The notes under the pieces are model-generated. The model was not told the DNA's origin, ran no database searches, and was given only the letters and a program-made list of their open reading frames with translations. The position numbers and the translations under genes were made by a program. From an uncultured Lachnospiraceae bacterium (GTDB lineage: Bacteria > Bacillota > Clostridia > Lachnospirales > Lachnospiraceae), in contig OMTX01000006.1 in NCBI GenBank assembly GCA_900314085.1, positions 1-47,617 of the forward strand: DNA of 47,617 nt. Direction: 5' to 3'. Below, one piece after another: positions 25,463-34,001 of this stretch. Numbering within the stretch: position 1 is the stretch's first letter; each line of letters begins with the position of its first letter.

Positions 25463-26827
25463 TTAGTTTTTGAATGAATGAATGGGTGCCGGAATTCTGC
25501 CCTTGCGGTTGACAAACCCCGCGCAGGATGCGGTATTCACCGGCATGACGGGTGCCCTTCCGAAGAGACCGCCGAATTCCAGGGAATCCCCGACCTTCTT
25601 TCCGATGGCAGGAATGAGGCGGACAGCCGTCGTCTTCTGGTTCACCATGCCGATGGCCATCTCGTCGGCAATGATGCCGGAAATGGTAGTCGCCGGCGTA
25701 TCGCCGGGAATGGCGATCATGTCGAGGCCGACGGAGCAGACACAGGTCATGGCCTCAAGCTTTTCAATCGTAAGGGCACCGGCTTCCGCAGCCCGGATCA
25801 TGCCCGCGTCCTCGGAAACCGGAATAAAGGCTCCGGACAGACCGCCGACGGAGGAAGACGCCATGATGCCGCCCTTCTTCACCTGATCGTTCAGAAGAGC
25901 AAGCGCTGCCGTTGTTCCGGGAGCGCCGGCATATTCAAGTCCCATTTCGCAGAGGACATCCGCGACGGAATCGCCGACCGCCGGCGTAGGTGCCAGGGAA
26001 AGGTCGATGATGCCGAAAGGAATGCCGAGTTCCTTCGAGGCTTCCTTGGCAACGAGCTGACCGACACGCGTGATCTTGAAGGCCGTCTTTTTCACGGTCT
26101 CGCAGAGGGTTTCAAAGTCAGATCCCCGGCAGGACTCCAAAGCCTTCCGCATGACACCGGGACCGGAAACACCGACATTGATACATGAGTCTCCTTCCGT
26201 TACCCCGTGGAAGGCGCCGGCCATGAAAGGATTGTCATCGGGCGCATTGCAGAAAACGACGATCTTCGACGGACCGACGCAGTCCATCTCCCTGGTATTT
26301 CTTGCGGAATCCAGGATGACATCGCCCATCATGCGGACTGCGTCCATATTGATACCGGTCTTCGTGGAGCCGACATTCACGGAGGAGCAGACCCGCTCTG
26401 TCACATAGAGGGCCTCGGGAATGGACTTGATGAGAAGCTCGTCCGCAGCCGTCATCTGTTTCGACACCAGGGCCGAATAGCCGCCGATGTAGTTGACGCC
26501 CAGCGTTTTTGCCGCCCGGTCCAGGGTACGCGCAAACTTGACGAAGTCGCTCATGATGTGGCAGGAGGCGCCGCCGATCAGGGAGATCGGCGTCACGGAG
26601 ATCCGCTTGTTTACAATCGGGATGCCGTATTCCTTTTCAATCTTCTCCCCCGTGGGCACGAGCTTTTCCGCCGTCCGCGTAATCTTTTCATAGATTCGGT
26701 CGCAGGCGCTGTCCGGATCCGAATCAATGCAGTCGAGGAGACTGATGCCGATGGTGATGGTCCGCACATCGAGGTTCTGCTCCTCAATCATGCGGTTCGT
26801 TTCTATGACTTCCTTGCTGGTGATCAA
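25463..26827 (-). CDS. DUF711 / PFL family protein (UPF0210)
   Basis: 454 residues, the typical length. Visible family segments are [81 protein letters not shown] and [18 protein letters not shown]. The fold is related to pyruvate formate-lyase-like barrels, but no glycyl-radical loop is visible. The biochemical role is not established. The start is TTG at 26827 with AGGAG 7 nt upstream. It is paired with an ACT-domain gene, as in many Bacillota, so the small protein may regulate it in response to an amino acid. Confidence 0.93.
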   Translation of the reverse strand: MITSKEVIETNRMIEEQNLDVRTITIGISLLDCIDSDPDSACDRIYEKITRTAEKLVPTGEKIEKEYGIPIVNKRISVTPISLIGGASCHIMSDFVKFARTLDRAAKTLGVNYIGGYSALVSKQMTAADELLIKSIPEALYVTERVCSSVNVGSTKTGINMDAVRMMGDVILDSARNTREMDCVGPSKIVVFCNAPDDNPFMAGAFHGVTEGDSCINVGVSGPGVMRKALESCRGSDFETLCETVKKTAFKITRVGQLVAKEASKELGIPFGIIDLSLAPTPAVGDSVADVLCEMGLEYAGAPGTTAALALLNDQVKKGGIMASSSVGGLSGAFIPVSEDAGMIRAAEAGALTIEKLEAMTCVCSVGLDMIAIPGDTPATTISGIIADEMAIGMVNQKTTAVRLIPAIGKKVGDSLEFGGLFGRAPVMPVNTASCAGFVNRKGRIPAPIHSFKN

Positions 26828-26848
26828 AATATTTCTCCTACGTAAAGG

Positions 26849-26864
26849 GCTTTACATTAGTCAT
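26849..26864 (-). repeat. Copy of the 16-bp dispersed motif (between the ACT and DUF711 genes)
   Basis: ATGACTAATGTAAAGC, exact match to RWGAMTAATRTAAAGC, 20 bp before the DUF711 ribosome binding site. Its end is part of a small palindrome GTAAAGGGCTTTAC. Confidence 0.5.
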
Positions 26865-26883
26865 AAGAAAAAATATGCCGGAT

Positions 26884-27165
26884 TCAGACCTGGTGCATCA
26901 TGTCGAAGATTTCTTCCCGCTGGCAGTGGATCTCAACGCCGATCTCCCTGCCGGCTGTATCCAGTTCCTTCTGGCATTCCGCAAAGGAAATGTCAGAACC
27001 CGTCATATCGACGATCATCATCATATTGAAGAAGCCCGAAACAATGGTTTGGGAAATGTCCAGGATATTGATTCCGTGTCCGGCCAGCGTCGTGCAGACC
27101 TTCCCGATGATACCGACCGTATCCTTGCCGACAACTGTGATGACGACCTTGTTCTCTTTTGCCAT
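26884..27165 (-). CDS. ACT domain protein (UPF0237 family)
   Basis: 93 residues, essentially one ACT domain: VVITVVGKDTVGIIGKVCTTLAGHGINILDISQTIVSGFFNMMMIVDM, then a second half ending in REEIFDMMHQV. ACT domains bind amino acids or related ligands and regulate partner proteins. Its conserved neighbour is the DUF711 gene 56 bp downstream, which makes it the likely partner. SD AAGGAG 7 nt before the ATG. Confidence 0.93.
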   Translation of the reverse strand: MAKENKVVITVVGKDTVGIIGKVCTTLAGHGINILDISQTIVSGFFNMMMIVDMTGSDISFAECQKELDTAGREIGVEIHCQREEIFDMMHQV

Positions 27166-27254
27166 GCTCCGCTCCTTAGAAAATCGACTTTCTGAAAATC
27201 ACTCGTATCTTTTTACATTATTTTTATAATAATTGCAACTGCAAGCGGCAGGTG

Positions 27255-27426
27255 TTTTACAGTTCACACGCCATTTCATGCGCATTTTCGCGTGTTTCAC
27301 ACGCTTTCCCGCCGCTTCGCGGCTAAAAATGCTTATGCAATGGCGTCCACCCCGTAGCAAAGTCCGGGCAAATATGAATGCAAGCATCCAATTTTTCCGG
27401 ACTTTTGCTACGCGTGAACTGTAAAA
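27255..27426. repeat. 172-bp intergenic element with 13-bp terminal inverted repeats
   Basis: TTTTACAGTTCAC (27255-27267) faces GTGAACTGTAAAA (27414-27426), an exact 13-bp inverted repeat. Internal hairpins include GTAGCAAA-GTCCGG with CCGGACTTTTGCTAC, and a small ccgccgcttcgcggc. The right end touches the stop codon of the MBL gene. Length, position after a stop codon and the TTTACAG termini match the element at 13893-14062, which suggests one family. It has no coding capacity. Confidence 0.65.
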
Positions 27427-28224
27427 TCATATTTCTACCCGCTCCGACGGCTCGCTCCGACGGGCAACCGTGATGTTGAAGTCAGAAGCCTTATAGGGAT
27501 TGTCGCCGAGCGTCACTTCCTGGCGCACCGTCTCCCAGGCGAGATCCGGGTAATTGTTCTGGGCGGAAAGATGGCCTAAGAAGACATGCTCGACATAGTC
27601 GTTTAAGATATGCCCGAGAAGGTCCCCGCTCCGCTCGTTCGAGAGGTGGCCGGAATCGGAAAGAATCCGCTGCTTCAGAGGGTAAGGATAAGGGCCGACC
27701 TGCAGCATATTTACGTCATGATTTGCTTCGATGAAAATGACGTTCAGGTCCTGAAGATTGGTCACCGTATAGTCGTCGTACATGCCGAGGTCTGTCACGA
27801 CACCGATCTTCTTTTTTCCGTCCGAACAGATATAGGCAACGGGATCCGCCGCATCATGGGAGACGTGAATGGGATGAACCGTGAGGTCTCCGACCGTAAA
27901 GTCGCAGTCCCGCTCGATCACGTGAAAGAGGCTGTCATCAATCTTTCCACAGCTTCCGCTCGTCCGGATGGCCCGGATAGTGCCGGCCGTGGCATAGATG
28001 GGGAGACCGTAGCGGCGGGCCATGACGCCGAGACCGGACACATGGTCCGCATGCTCGTGAGTAATGAGAATGCCCGAAAGTTCTTCCGCTTTCAAGTCTT
28101 TGCCATTCAAGCCTTCTTCAATCCGCTTGCCGGAGAGGCCTGCGTCAATCAGGATGTGACTGGAAGTTCCGCCCACGCAGATGGAGTTTCCGCTCGAACC
28201 GGAGCCGATACTGAATATGTCCAT
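27427..28224 (-). CDS. MBL-fold hydrolase, WalJ/YycJ-like
   Basis: 265 residues. Opening MDIFSIGSGSSGNSICV, metal-binding THEHADHVSGL, a later DLGMYDDY and HLSNERSGDLL, then VFLGHLSAQNN, all typical of the YycJ/WalJ branch of the metallo-beta-lactamase fold. WalJ proteins in Bacillota are linked to cell-wall/division coordination and may act on DNA; the substrate is unproven. The ATG at 28224 has GAGG just upstream. It follows the FtsA-like gene by 44 bp and is probably its operon partner. There is no WalRK two-component system in the window. Confidence 0.85.
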   Translation of the reverse strand: MDIFSIGSGSSGNSICVGGTSSHILIDAGLSGKRIEEGLNGKDLKAEELSGILITHEHADHVSGLGVMARRYGLPIYATAGTIRAIRTSGSCGKIDDSLFHVIERDCDFTVGDLTVHPIHVSHDAADPVAYICSDGKKKIGVVTDLGMYDDYTVTNLQDLNVIFIEANHDVNMLQVGPYPYPLKQRILSDSGHLSNERSGDLLGHILNDYVEHVFLGHLSAQNNYPDLAWETVRQEVTLGDNPYKASDFNITVARRSEPSERVEI

Positions 28225-28268
28225 AAATTCCTCAGGAATGAAAAGAGACGCTTTCCATTCGATACTTC

Positions 28269-30539
28269 TTATTCCCAGTAGATCTTTACGATATCGCCGT
28301 CGTGAAGGGGATCCGAGAAGCCGCACTTCTTTCCGTTGATGGTCGTCACGATTGCCAGCCCGTTTCCGGAATGGGTATCGAAATTGTAGACATTCCAGAT
28401 GTCGACAAAGATGTAGCTCTCTTTCCCGGTCAGGGTAATGGGCGTATCATTTACCGTAATTCCTATTGATGTGCCTGCATTCGGCAGGGGATCCATCCGC
28501 TTTGTGTTCGGGCGCGTAGGTCCTATATCCGAATCCCGGTCAAAAGCAGCTCCCAGTTCCGCATCTCCGATGCCTTCAACCGCAGAAGCTTCCTCCGCAG
28601 CAGACGGACTGTCCGAATTATCAGTTGCTGCAGCGTTTTCCGCCTTTTCCTCAGGCGTCTGCTCTGCGTCATCGGTATCTGCAGCAGTCCCGTCTCCCTC
28701 TGAAGCAGCCGCATCGTCCCCATAGCCGGAGATGGTCCACTCGACATTGAAGTTCTCATAGACCAGGGTGTTCATGTCCGCCGGCATGCGGTTGACGAGA
28801 ATCTCGTGATCCTTTGAGATAGTTACATCCATGAATTCCGCAATCTGGGACACCGTGTAATACTTCCTCGTCTCAATCCGGTCTCCGTCCCTGATCTCAT
28901 AGGTGGCGGGCTCGAGGACTCCGTTGACCTCAAAGAACTTGGGACAGCGGACGGTCACAGCATTGATAATGAATGACAGGGTGGATGTCTTGAATTCGTC
29001 CGTATCGCCGAGTGTCAGGGCAGCCTGCTCCCCTTCCGTGGAAGGCTCAATGACGATATCCGCATTCTGCTTCAGCCGGGTGTTCAGTGCCGCCGTCTCC
29101 CCGTTCATCGTGATACGGGCGCCCTCGCCGGCTCCGCCGACAGCCATCCGCTCTTCCCCGTCCACGGTGTAGCGGATTTCCTTTCCCCGCCTCGGGAAAA
29201 GTTCGTCCGTAGAGAGGCCGGCCTGGAGGGCTGCGTCTACGATGCGAAGCTTGCCGTTGTCGTAGAGCTTCATCCGGTCTCCGTTGAAATGGATCATGAT
29301 GAAATTGTTCTTCTGCTCATAGTAATTCAGGCAGATGCCGATAGGCGTGACGAGCAGGGGATCCTTTTCAATATCCGTCTGCTCGAAGTCGATGTACTGC
29401 ATGACCTCTTCCCCGCGCAGGGCGACACGTTCCTTGGCAATGCCGAGCTTCTTTGAAAGAGCCAGGCAGAAGTCATGAACCTTTCCGCCGCCGCCGACAA
29501 CGAAGGTCGCTGCCACGGCCTTGTCTCCGTTCAACTCAATGATTTTTGCCGAAACCTCGTCCGTGATCTTTTCCATGACGGGATCCGTCAGGGCCCAGAC
29601 CTCCTTCGAAGGCACCGTATGCTCGATGCCCATGATGTCGGAATAGGTGACGGTATCACTGATGGTCGAATCAATCTTCACTTTCTCCGCCGTATCGAAG
29701 TCGCAGAGAAAGGCCTGGACGATGACCTCCGTCAGCTCGTCCCCGGCATGGGGAATCATGCCGTAGGCGATGATGGAGCCGTCGCGCGTGATGCAGATAT
29801 CGGACGTTCCGGCGCCGACATCGACAAGGGCGATATTCAGCATGCGGAAGGATTCCGGAATGGCCAGGTTGATGGCGGCGATAGGCTCGAGGGTGAGGTT
29901 CGCGACGGAAAGCCCTGCCCGCTCCACCGAGGTATAGAGGCCGTCCACGACGTCCTCCGGCAGGAAGGTCACGATGATGACCTCCTCAATCCGGTTCGCC
30001 TTGTGCCCTTCCAGGTGGGTGAAGAGTTCCCCGTTCAGATAGTACTTCATGACAGAGTAGCCGACACAGTAGAAGTGATAGCGGGGATTGTCCTCACTGA
30101 TGTCCCGCTGGGCCTGATCCACACCGAGAAGGTCGAGGTTGTTTAAGTCTTCGCCTGTGACCACGGTCTCCTCGTCAAAGTTCATTTCCACCCGGGTCGT
30201 GACGGTCCGAAGCACACGGCCTGCGGCCGCGATGCAGACATCCGTCAGGGGAAACTGCATCATCTGCTCCAGGTCTTCCTTCACGACCTGCACCGTATCG
30301 GCGACCCGCTGAATGTCGTGGATCTGTCCGTCCAGCATGGCCCGCGTCGTATGGGGAACGGAGACCTCCGCCGACACATGAAAGCCCTTCTCTGTCTTGT
30401 AGCCGACGGTTCCGACGACGTTCCGTGTTCCGATGTCGAGGCCGAAAACATAGTCGTGGGCATCCTTTGACTCGACTGCCCTTAGTCCAATCACCTTTTC
30501 ACGCGTTTTCTCTGTCTTTTCTTCAGCGATTTCAATCAT
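28269..30539 (-). CDS. FtsA-like actin-fold protein with long C-terminal extension
   Basis: About 756 residues, far longer than FtsA (about 420). The first 370 or so residues are an actin/FtsA-type ATPase: VFGLDIGTRNVVGTVG, an SHS2-like insertion, ALVDVGAGTSDICI and VVGGGGKVHDF. A beta-rich region follows, then a long acidic low-complexity stretch (about 615-685, DDAAASEGDGTAADTDD and onward). The C-terminal 65 residues resemble a beta-grasp fold ending LHDGDIVKIYWE. Such large FtsA-domain proteins occur in Clostridia. The ATG at 30539 follows GGGAG by 7 nt; an ATG at 30578 overlaps the coaE stop (ATGA) but has no clear SD. Confidence 0.85.
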   Translation of the reverse strand: MIEIAEEKTEKTREKVIGLRAVESKDAHDYVFGLDIGTRNVVGTVGYKTEKGFHVSAEVSVPHTTRAMLDGQIHDIQRVADTVQVVKEDLEQMMQFPLTDVCIAAAGRVLRTVTTRVEMNFDEETVVTGEDLNNLDLLGVDQAQRDISEDNPRYHFYCVGYSVMKYYLNGELFTHLEGHKANRIEEVIIVTFLPEDVVDGLYTSVERAGLSVANLTLEPIAAINLAIPESFRMLNIALVDVGAGTSDICITRDGSIIAYGMIPHAGDELTEVIVQAFLCDFDTAEKVKIDSTISDTVTYSDIMGIEHTVPSKEVWALTDPVMEKITDEVSAKIIELNGDKAVAATFVVGGGGKVHDFCLALSKKLGIAKERVALRGEEVMQYIDFEQTDIEKDPLLVTPIGICLNYYEQKNNFIMIHFNGDRMKLYDNGKLRIVDAALQAGLSTDELFPRRGKEIRYTVDGEERMAVGGAGEGARITMNGETAALNTRLKQNADIVIEPSTEGEQAALTLGDTDEFKTSTLSFIINAVTVRCPKFFEVNGVLEPATYEIRDGDRIETRKYYTVSQIAEFMDVTISKDHEILVNRMPADMNTLVYENFNVEWTISGYGDDAAASEGDGTAADTDDAEQTPEEKAENAAATDNSDSPSAAEEASAVEGIGDAELGAAFDRDSDIGPTRPNTKRMDPLPNAGTSIGITVNDTPITLTGKESYIFVDIWNVYNFDTHSGNGLAIVTTINGKKCGFSDPLHDGDIVKIYWE

Positions 30540-30574
30540 CGTCTCTCTCCCGGTGTTTTTTCTGTTCTTCCTGC

Positions 30575-31189
30575 TCATGAAATCCCGCTGCCTGCTTCTG
30601 CCGCAAGCCTTGCATCCACTTCCCGGAAGGCTTCCTCCGGCGCTCCGTCATTATGAATAATAAAATCCGCCCGGCTCAGAAAAACCTCATCGCTTTCCTG
30701 CCGGCTCAGGATGCTATCGATCTTTTCCTCACTGTAGCCCCGGCTCTCAGACAGCCGCCGTTTCCTCGTTTCAAGGGAAGCGCTGACCACCCAGAGCTCA
30801 TCGCAGATCCGGTCATAACCGCCTTCTATGAGAAGAGCCGCTTCGAGAAAGTAGAAATCGAAGTCCCGGCTTTCTCTCTTTTCCTGCACATCAGAGAGGA
30901 TGGCCTCCCGGACAGCCGGATGCACAATGGAGTTTAAAGCTTCAAGAGCTGCCGGATTTTTAAAAACCAGTTCCGCAAAGGCAGCCCGGTTCATGGTCCC
31001 GTCTTCATGATAAAGAGCTGCATCCGGAAAAGCCTGTCGGATCAATCCGTAACAGGCCTGTCCGGGCTGCTCGAGTTCTCCGGCAAAACGGTCGGAATAG
31101 AGAACTGCCGTCCGGGGCTTTCCCGCCAAGTAATCCATGATCAGGCTCTTTCCGGCCCCGACCCCGCCGGTGATTCCGATAAATTTCAT
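30575..31189 (-). CDS. coaE: Dephospho-CoA kinase
   Basis: 204 residues. P-loop GITGGVGAGKS (about 5-15), then SDRFAGELEQPGQACY, the CoA-binding VHPAVREAI and a lid region with KRRLSESRGYSEEKI. It catalyses ATP-dependent 3'-phosphorylation of dephospho-CoA, the last step of CoA synthesis. The ATG has no visible SD; CATACT and a T-run lie just upstream, so a short or absent leader is possible. It lies about 45 bp after the polA terminator. Confidence 0.95.
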   Translation of the reverse strand: MKFIGITGGVGAGKSLIMDYLAGKPRTAVLYSDRFAGELEQPGQACYGLIRQAFPDAALYHEDGTMNRAAFAELVFKNPAALEALNSIVHPAVREAILSDVQEKRESRDFDFYFLEAALLIEGGYDRICDELWVVSASLETRKRRLSESRGYSEEKIDSILSRQESDEVFLSRADFIIHNDGAPEEAFREVDARLAAEAGSGIS

Positions 31190-31223
31190 AGGCAGAAAAA
31201 GTATGCTTTAAACCCTCTTCCGG

Positions 31224-31250
31224 AGAAACAAGAGAACCGGCTGCCGGTTC
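31224..31250 (-). terminator. Probable terminator of polA
   Basis: Perfect stem GAACCGG-CAG-CCGGTTC followed on the minus strand by TCTTGTTTCT. It lies 16 bp after the polA stop. The T-tract is imperfect. Confidence 0.6.
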
Positions 31251-31265
31251 GGATTCCCGGGAAAA

Positions 31266-33929
31266 TCACTTTGCATCATACCAGTTCGTCCCGGTCTCTA
31301 TATCAATGACCAGGGGAACGGAAAGAGATGCCGCTCCCTGCATCTCATCGAGAAGGACCTGCTTCACGGCCTCTTCCTCTCCCGGCGCTGTCTCGATCAG
31401 AACCTCATCATGCACCTGCAGAAGGAGCCTCGATTTCAGCTTCCTGTCCTGCAGGGCCCGGAAGACGCCTACCATGGCCTTTTTCATGATATCGGCAGCT
31501 GTTCCCTGGATGGGGGAATTCATCGCCACCCGCTCACCGAACTGCCGCGTCATGAAATTCTTCTGGGCAAGCTCCGGGATGGGGCGCCGACGGCCGAACA
31601 TGGTCAGGGCGTACCCGCATTTCTTTGCATCAGAAACCAGGCGATCCAGATACTCCTTCAGCTTTGGATAGGCGAGATAGTAGTTTTCGATATACTCTTC
31701 CGCCTCCGCCCGGCTGATATGAAGGTTTTCACCGAGCCCGAAGGAGGAAATGCCGTAGACGATTCCGAAATTCACGGCCTTTGCCCGCCGGCGGTCCAGG
31801 TCAGTGACATCCGCCGGATCCTTGTGAAAGACCAGGGCTGCCGTTGCCCGGTGGATGTCCGCGTCGGACTTGTAGGCATTGATGAGATTTTCATCGCCCG
31901 ACATATGGGCGAGCACCCGGAGCTCAATCTGGGAGTAGTCAGCGTCCGTGAAGGTCCATCCCTCTTCCGGCAGAAAGGCCCTCCGGATTTCCTTGCCCAG
32001 TGCCATGCGGATCGGGATGTTCTGCAAATTGGGATCCGTCGAGGACAGCCGCCCCGTTGCCGTCACGGTCTGCTGGAAAGTCGTATGGATGTGGCCGTCT
32101 GCGGCAATGCAGGAAAGGAGACCTTCCGCATAGGTGGACTTGAGCTTCGTATACGTCCGGTAGTCTAGAATGTCGTGAACAATAGGCGCTTCCGGAGCGA
32201 GTTTTTCCAGCACATCCGCCGCCGTGGAATAGCCGGTCTTCGTCTTTTTGCCTCCCGGAAGCCCCATCTTTTCAAAGAGGATGGCTCCGAGCTGCTTGGG
32301 CGAATTGATATTGAATTCCTCCCCGGCGGCCTCATAGATTGCTTTTTCGAGCCGGGCGATTTCCGTATCGAGATGCGCCCCGTATTCCTTCAGGACATCC
32401 GGATCTGCATATATGCCCTGCTTTTCCATTGAGAATAATGTAAAGCACAGGGGGCGTTCGACATCCCTGTAAAGACCGGCCATGCCCTGTTCTTCCACTT
32501 CAGAAAGCAGAACCGGGAGCAGACGGCGGTTTGTCTCCGCCCGGCTGCAGGCGAACACACAAGCCTTTTCCGTATCCGTGAACGGATCCTTCAGTCCCCG
32601 GGTACTCCCCCAGATTTCTTCAAGCGAAGGAACAGAAATGTGAAGATACGTCTGCGCCAAGGCGTCGAAGGGATACTCCTTGGGAAGGGGATCGATCAGG
32701 TAGGCGAGAATGGTCACATCCTCTGCTCCTGCCGGATCCGTTTCGACAGCCGAAAAATGAAAGTCCCGCTTCAGGTCATCGCTTGCGCATTTGCTTCCGG
32801 CAGCGAAGAATCCGGAAAGAGCCTCAGCTGCCGCATCCTCTGAAAAATCAAGAAATACAGGCAGGTAGACAGACCGAATTCCGTCGGAAAAGGCCATGCC
32901 GTAAGTCCCCTTCGCATCGGAAAGAACCGTGATGCCGACAGGCGCCTCCCTGGCCTTCTCCGTAAAATAGAAAAGGACTGTCTGGGCAGCGGCCAATCCC
33001 TCTGCCTTTTCAGGCGCCGGGAAATCCGCGCTGCCTTCCTGCTTTATATTATTCTCATCCGAAGAATCAGAAAAATAATGAAGCAGGCGGCGGAAACCCA
33101 GTTTTTTGTAGAGCTCCAGTGCCTCGTCCGTGAAGATATTTCCGAGACGTGCCTGCTCTTCATCCGCCTCAATCGGTGCATCCGTGCGGATCGTGGCAAG
33201 GTCCTTGGAAAGAAGGGCCTGGTCATAGTAGTCGACGATATTTTTCGCAGCCCGCGGCGGCTTCACCTCATCCGCATGCTCATGGGCATTCTCCACCGTA
33301 TGGAACTGCTGAATGATGGCGGCAGCCGTCTTTTCGCCAATGCCGGGAACGCCGGGAATATTGTCGGCTGTGTCTCCCTGCAGGGCTTTGACGTCAATGA
33401 ATTCCACTGGCGTCACCCCGTAGGCTTCCTTCACATCCGCAGCATAATATTCTTCAACCACCGTATGGCCGGCCTTTGTTTTCGGCATGTAGATTTTGAC
33501 CTTGTCGGTGGCCAATTGCAGATTGTCCCGGTCGCCGGAAACGATGGTGACATCATAGCCCTTCTCCTCAGCCCGGTGTGAAAGGGTTCCCAGGATGTCG
33601 TCGCCCTCGTAGCCCGGCTTTTCCACCCGGCAGATGCCCATGGAATCAAGGACTTCCCTGAGGAGGGGAAACTGGGACTTCAGTTCTACCGGCGTCGGCT
33701 TCCTCGTCCCCTTGTAGGCCGCAAACTTCTCGTGGCGGAAGGTCGGGGCATTCGAGTCGAGAGCTACAATCAGGGCATCCGGCTGCTCGGTCTTCAGCAT
33801 GGGGAAAAGCATCGTAAGGAAGCCATAGACTGCCCCCGTCGGATGGCCTTCCGAATCCGTCAGATTCGAAGGCATGCCGTAGAAAGCCCGAAAGAGCATC
33901 GAATATCCGTCAATCAGTACTAATTTCAT
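31266..33929 (-). CDS. polA: DNA polymerase I
   Basis: 887 residues. The 5'-3' exonuclease (about 1-290) shows LVLIDGYSMLFRAFYG, PGYEGDDILGTL and GDTADNIPGVPGIGEKTA. The middle domain occupies the place of the proofreading exonuclease but has no DxE catalytic motif (GTYGMAFSDGIRSVYLP), as in Bacillus enzymes. The polymerase domain is complete: motif A DADYSQIELR (about 662), motif B RRRAKAVNFGIVYG (about 713) and motif C LQVHDEV (about 838). It fills gaps and removes RNA primers. The ATG at 33929 follows GGAG. Confidence 0.97.
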   Translation of the reverse strand: MKLVLIDGYSMLFRAFYGMPSNLTDSEGHPTGAVYGFLTMLFPMLKTEQPDALIVALDSNAPTFRHEKFAAYKGTRKPTPVELKSQFPLLREVLDSMGICRVEKPGYEGDDILGTLSHRAEEKGYDVTIVSGDRDNLQLATDKVKIYMPKTKAGHTVVEEYYAADVKEAYGVTPVEFIDVKALQGDTADNIPGVPGIGEKTAAAIIQQFHTVENAHEHADEVKPPRAAKNIVDYYDQALLSKDLATIRTDAPIEADEEQARLGNIFTDEALELYKKLGFRRLLHYFSDSSDENNIKQEGSADFPAPEKAEGLAAAQTVLFYFTEKAREAPVGITVLSDAKGTYGMAFSDGIRSVYLPVFLDFSEDAAAEALSGFFAAGSKCASDDLKRDFHFSAVETDPAGAEDVTILAYLIDPLPKEYPFDALAQTYLHISVPSLEEIWGSTRGLKDPFTDTEKACVFACSRAETNRRLLPVLLSEVEEQGMAGLYRDVERPLCFTLFSMEKQGIYADPDVLKEYGAHLDTEIARLEKAIYEAAGEEFNINSPKQLGAILFEKMGLPGGKKTKTGYSTAADVLEKLAPEAPIVHDILDYRTYTKLKSTYAEGLLSCIAADGHIHTTFQQTVTATGRLSSTDPNLQNIPIRMALGKEIRRAFLPEEGWTFTDADYSQIELRVLAHMSGDENLINAYKSDADIHRATAALVFHKDPADVTDLDRRRAKAVNFGIVYGISSFGLGENLHISRAEAEEYIENYYLAYPKLKEYLDRLVSDAKKCGYALTMFGRRRPIPELAQKNFMTRQFGERVAMNSPIQGTAADIMKKAMVGVFRALQDRKLKSRLLLQVHDEVLIETAPGEEEAVKQVLLDEMQGAASLSVPLVIDIETGTNWYDAK
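32431..32446 (+). repeat. Copy of the 16-bp dispersed motif (inside polA, antisense)
   Basis: GAGAATAATGTAAAGC, exact match to RWGAMTAATRTAAAGC; on the coding strand it encodes part of CFTLFS. Confidence 0.55.
33041..33056 (-). repeat. Copy of the 16-bp dispersed motif (inside polA, sense)
   Basis: GAGAATAATATAAAGC, exact match and identical to the copy at 3686-3701; encodes ENNIK again, in an unrelated protein and in the variable linker after the 5' nuclease. Confidence 0.55.
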
Positions 33930-34001
33930 CTTCACTCCGCTCTCAAAGTGGAACTGTGTTGGGAACAACCTGCAGGGCTCTGACACCTGCAAGCCTCATT
34001 T

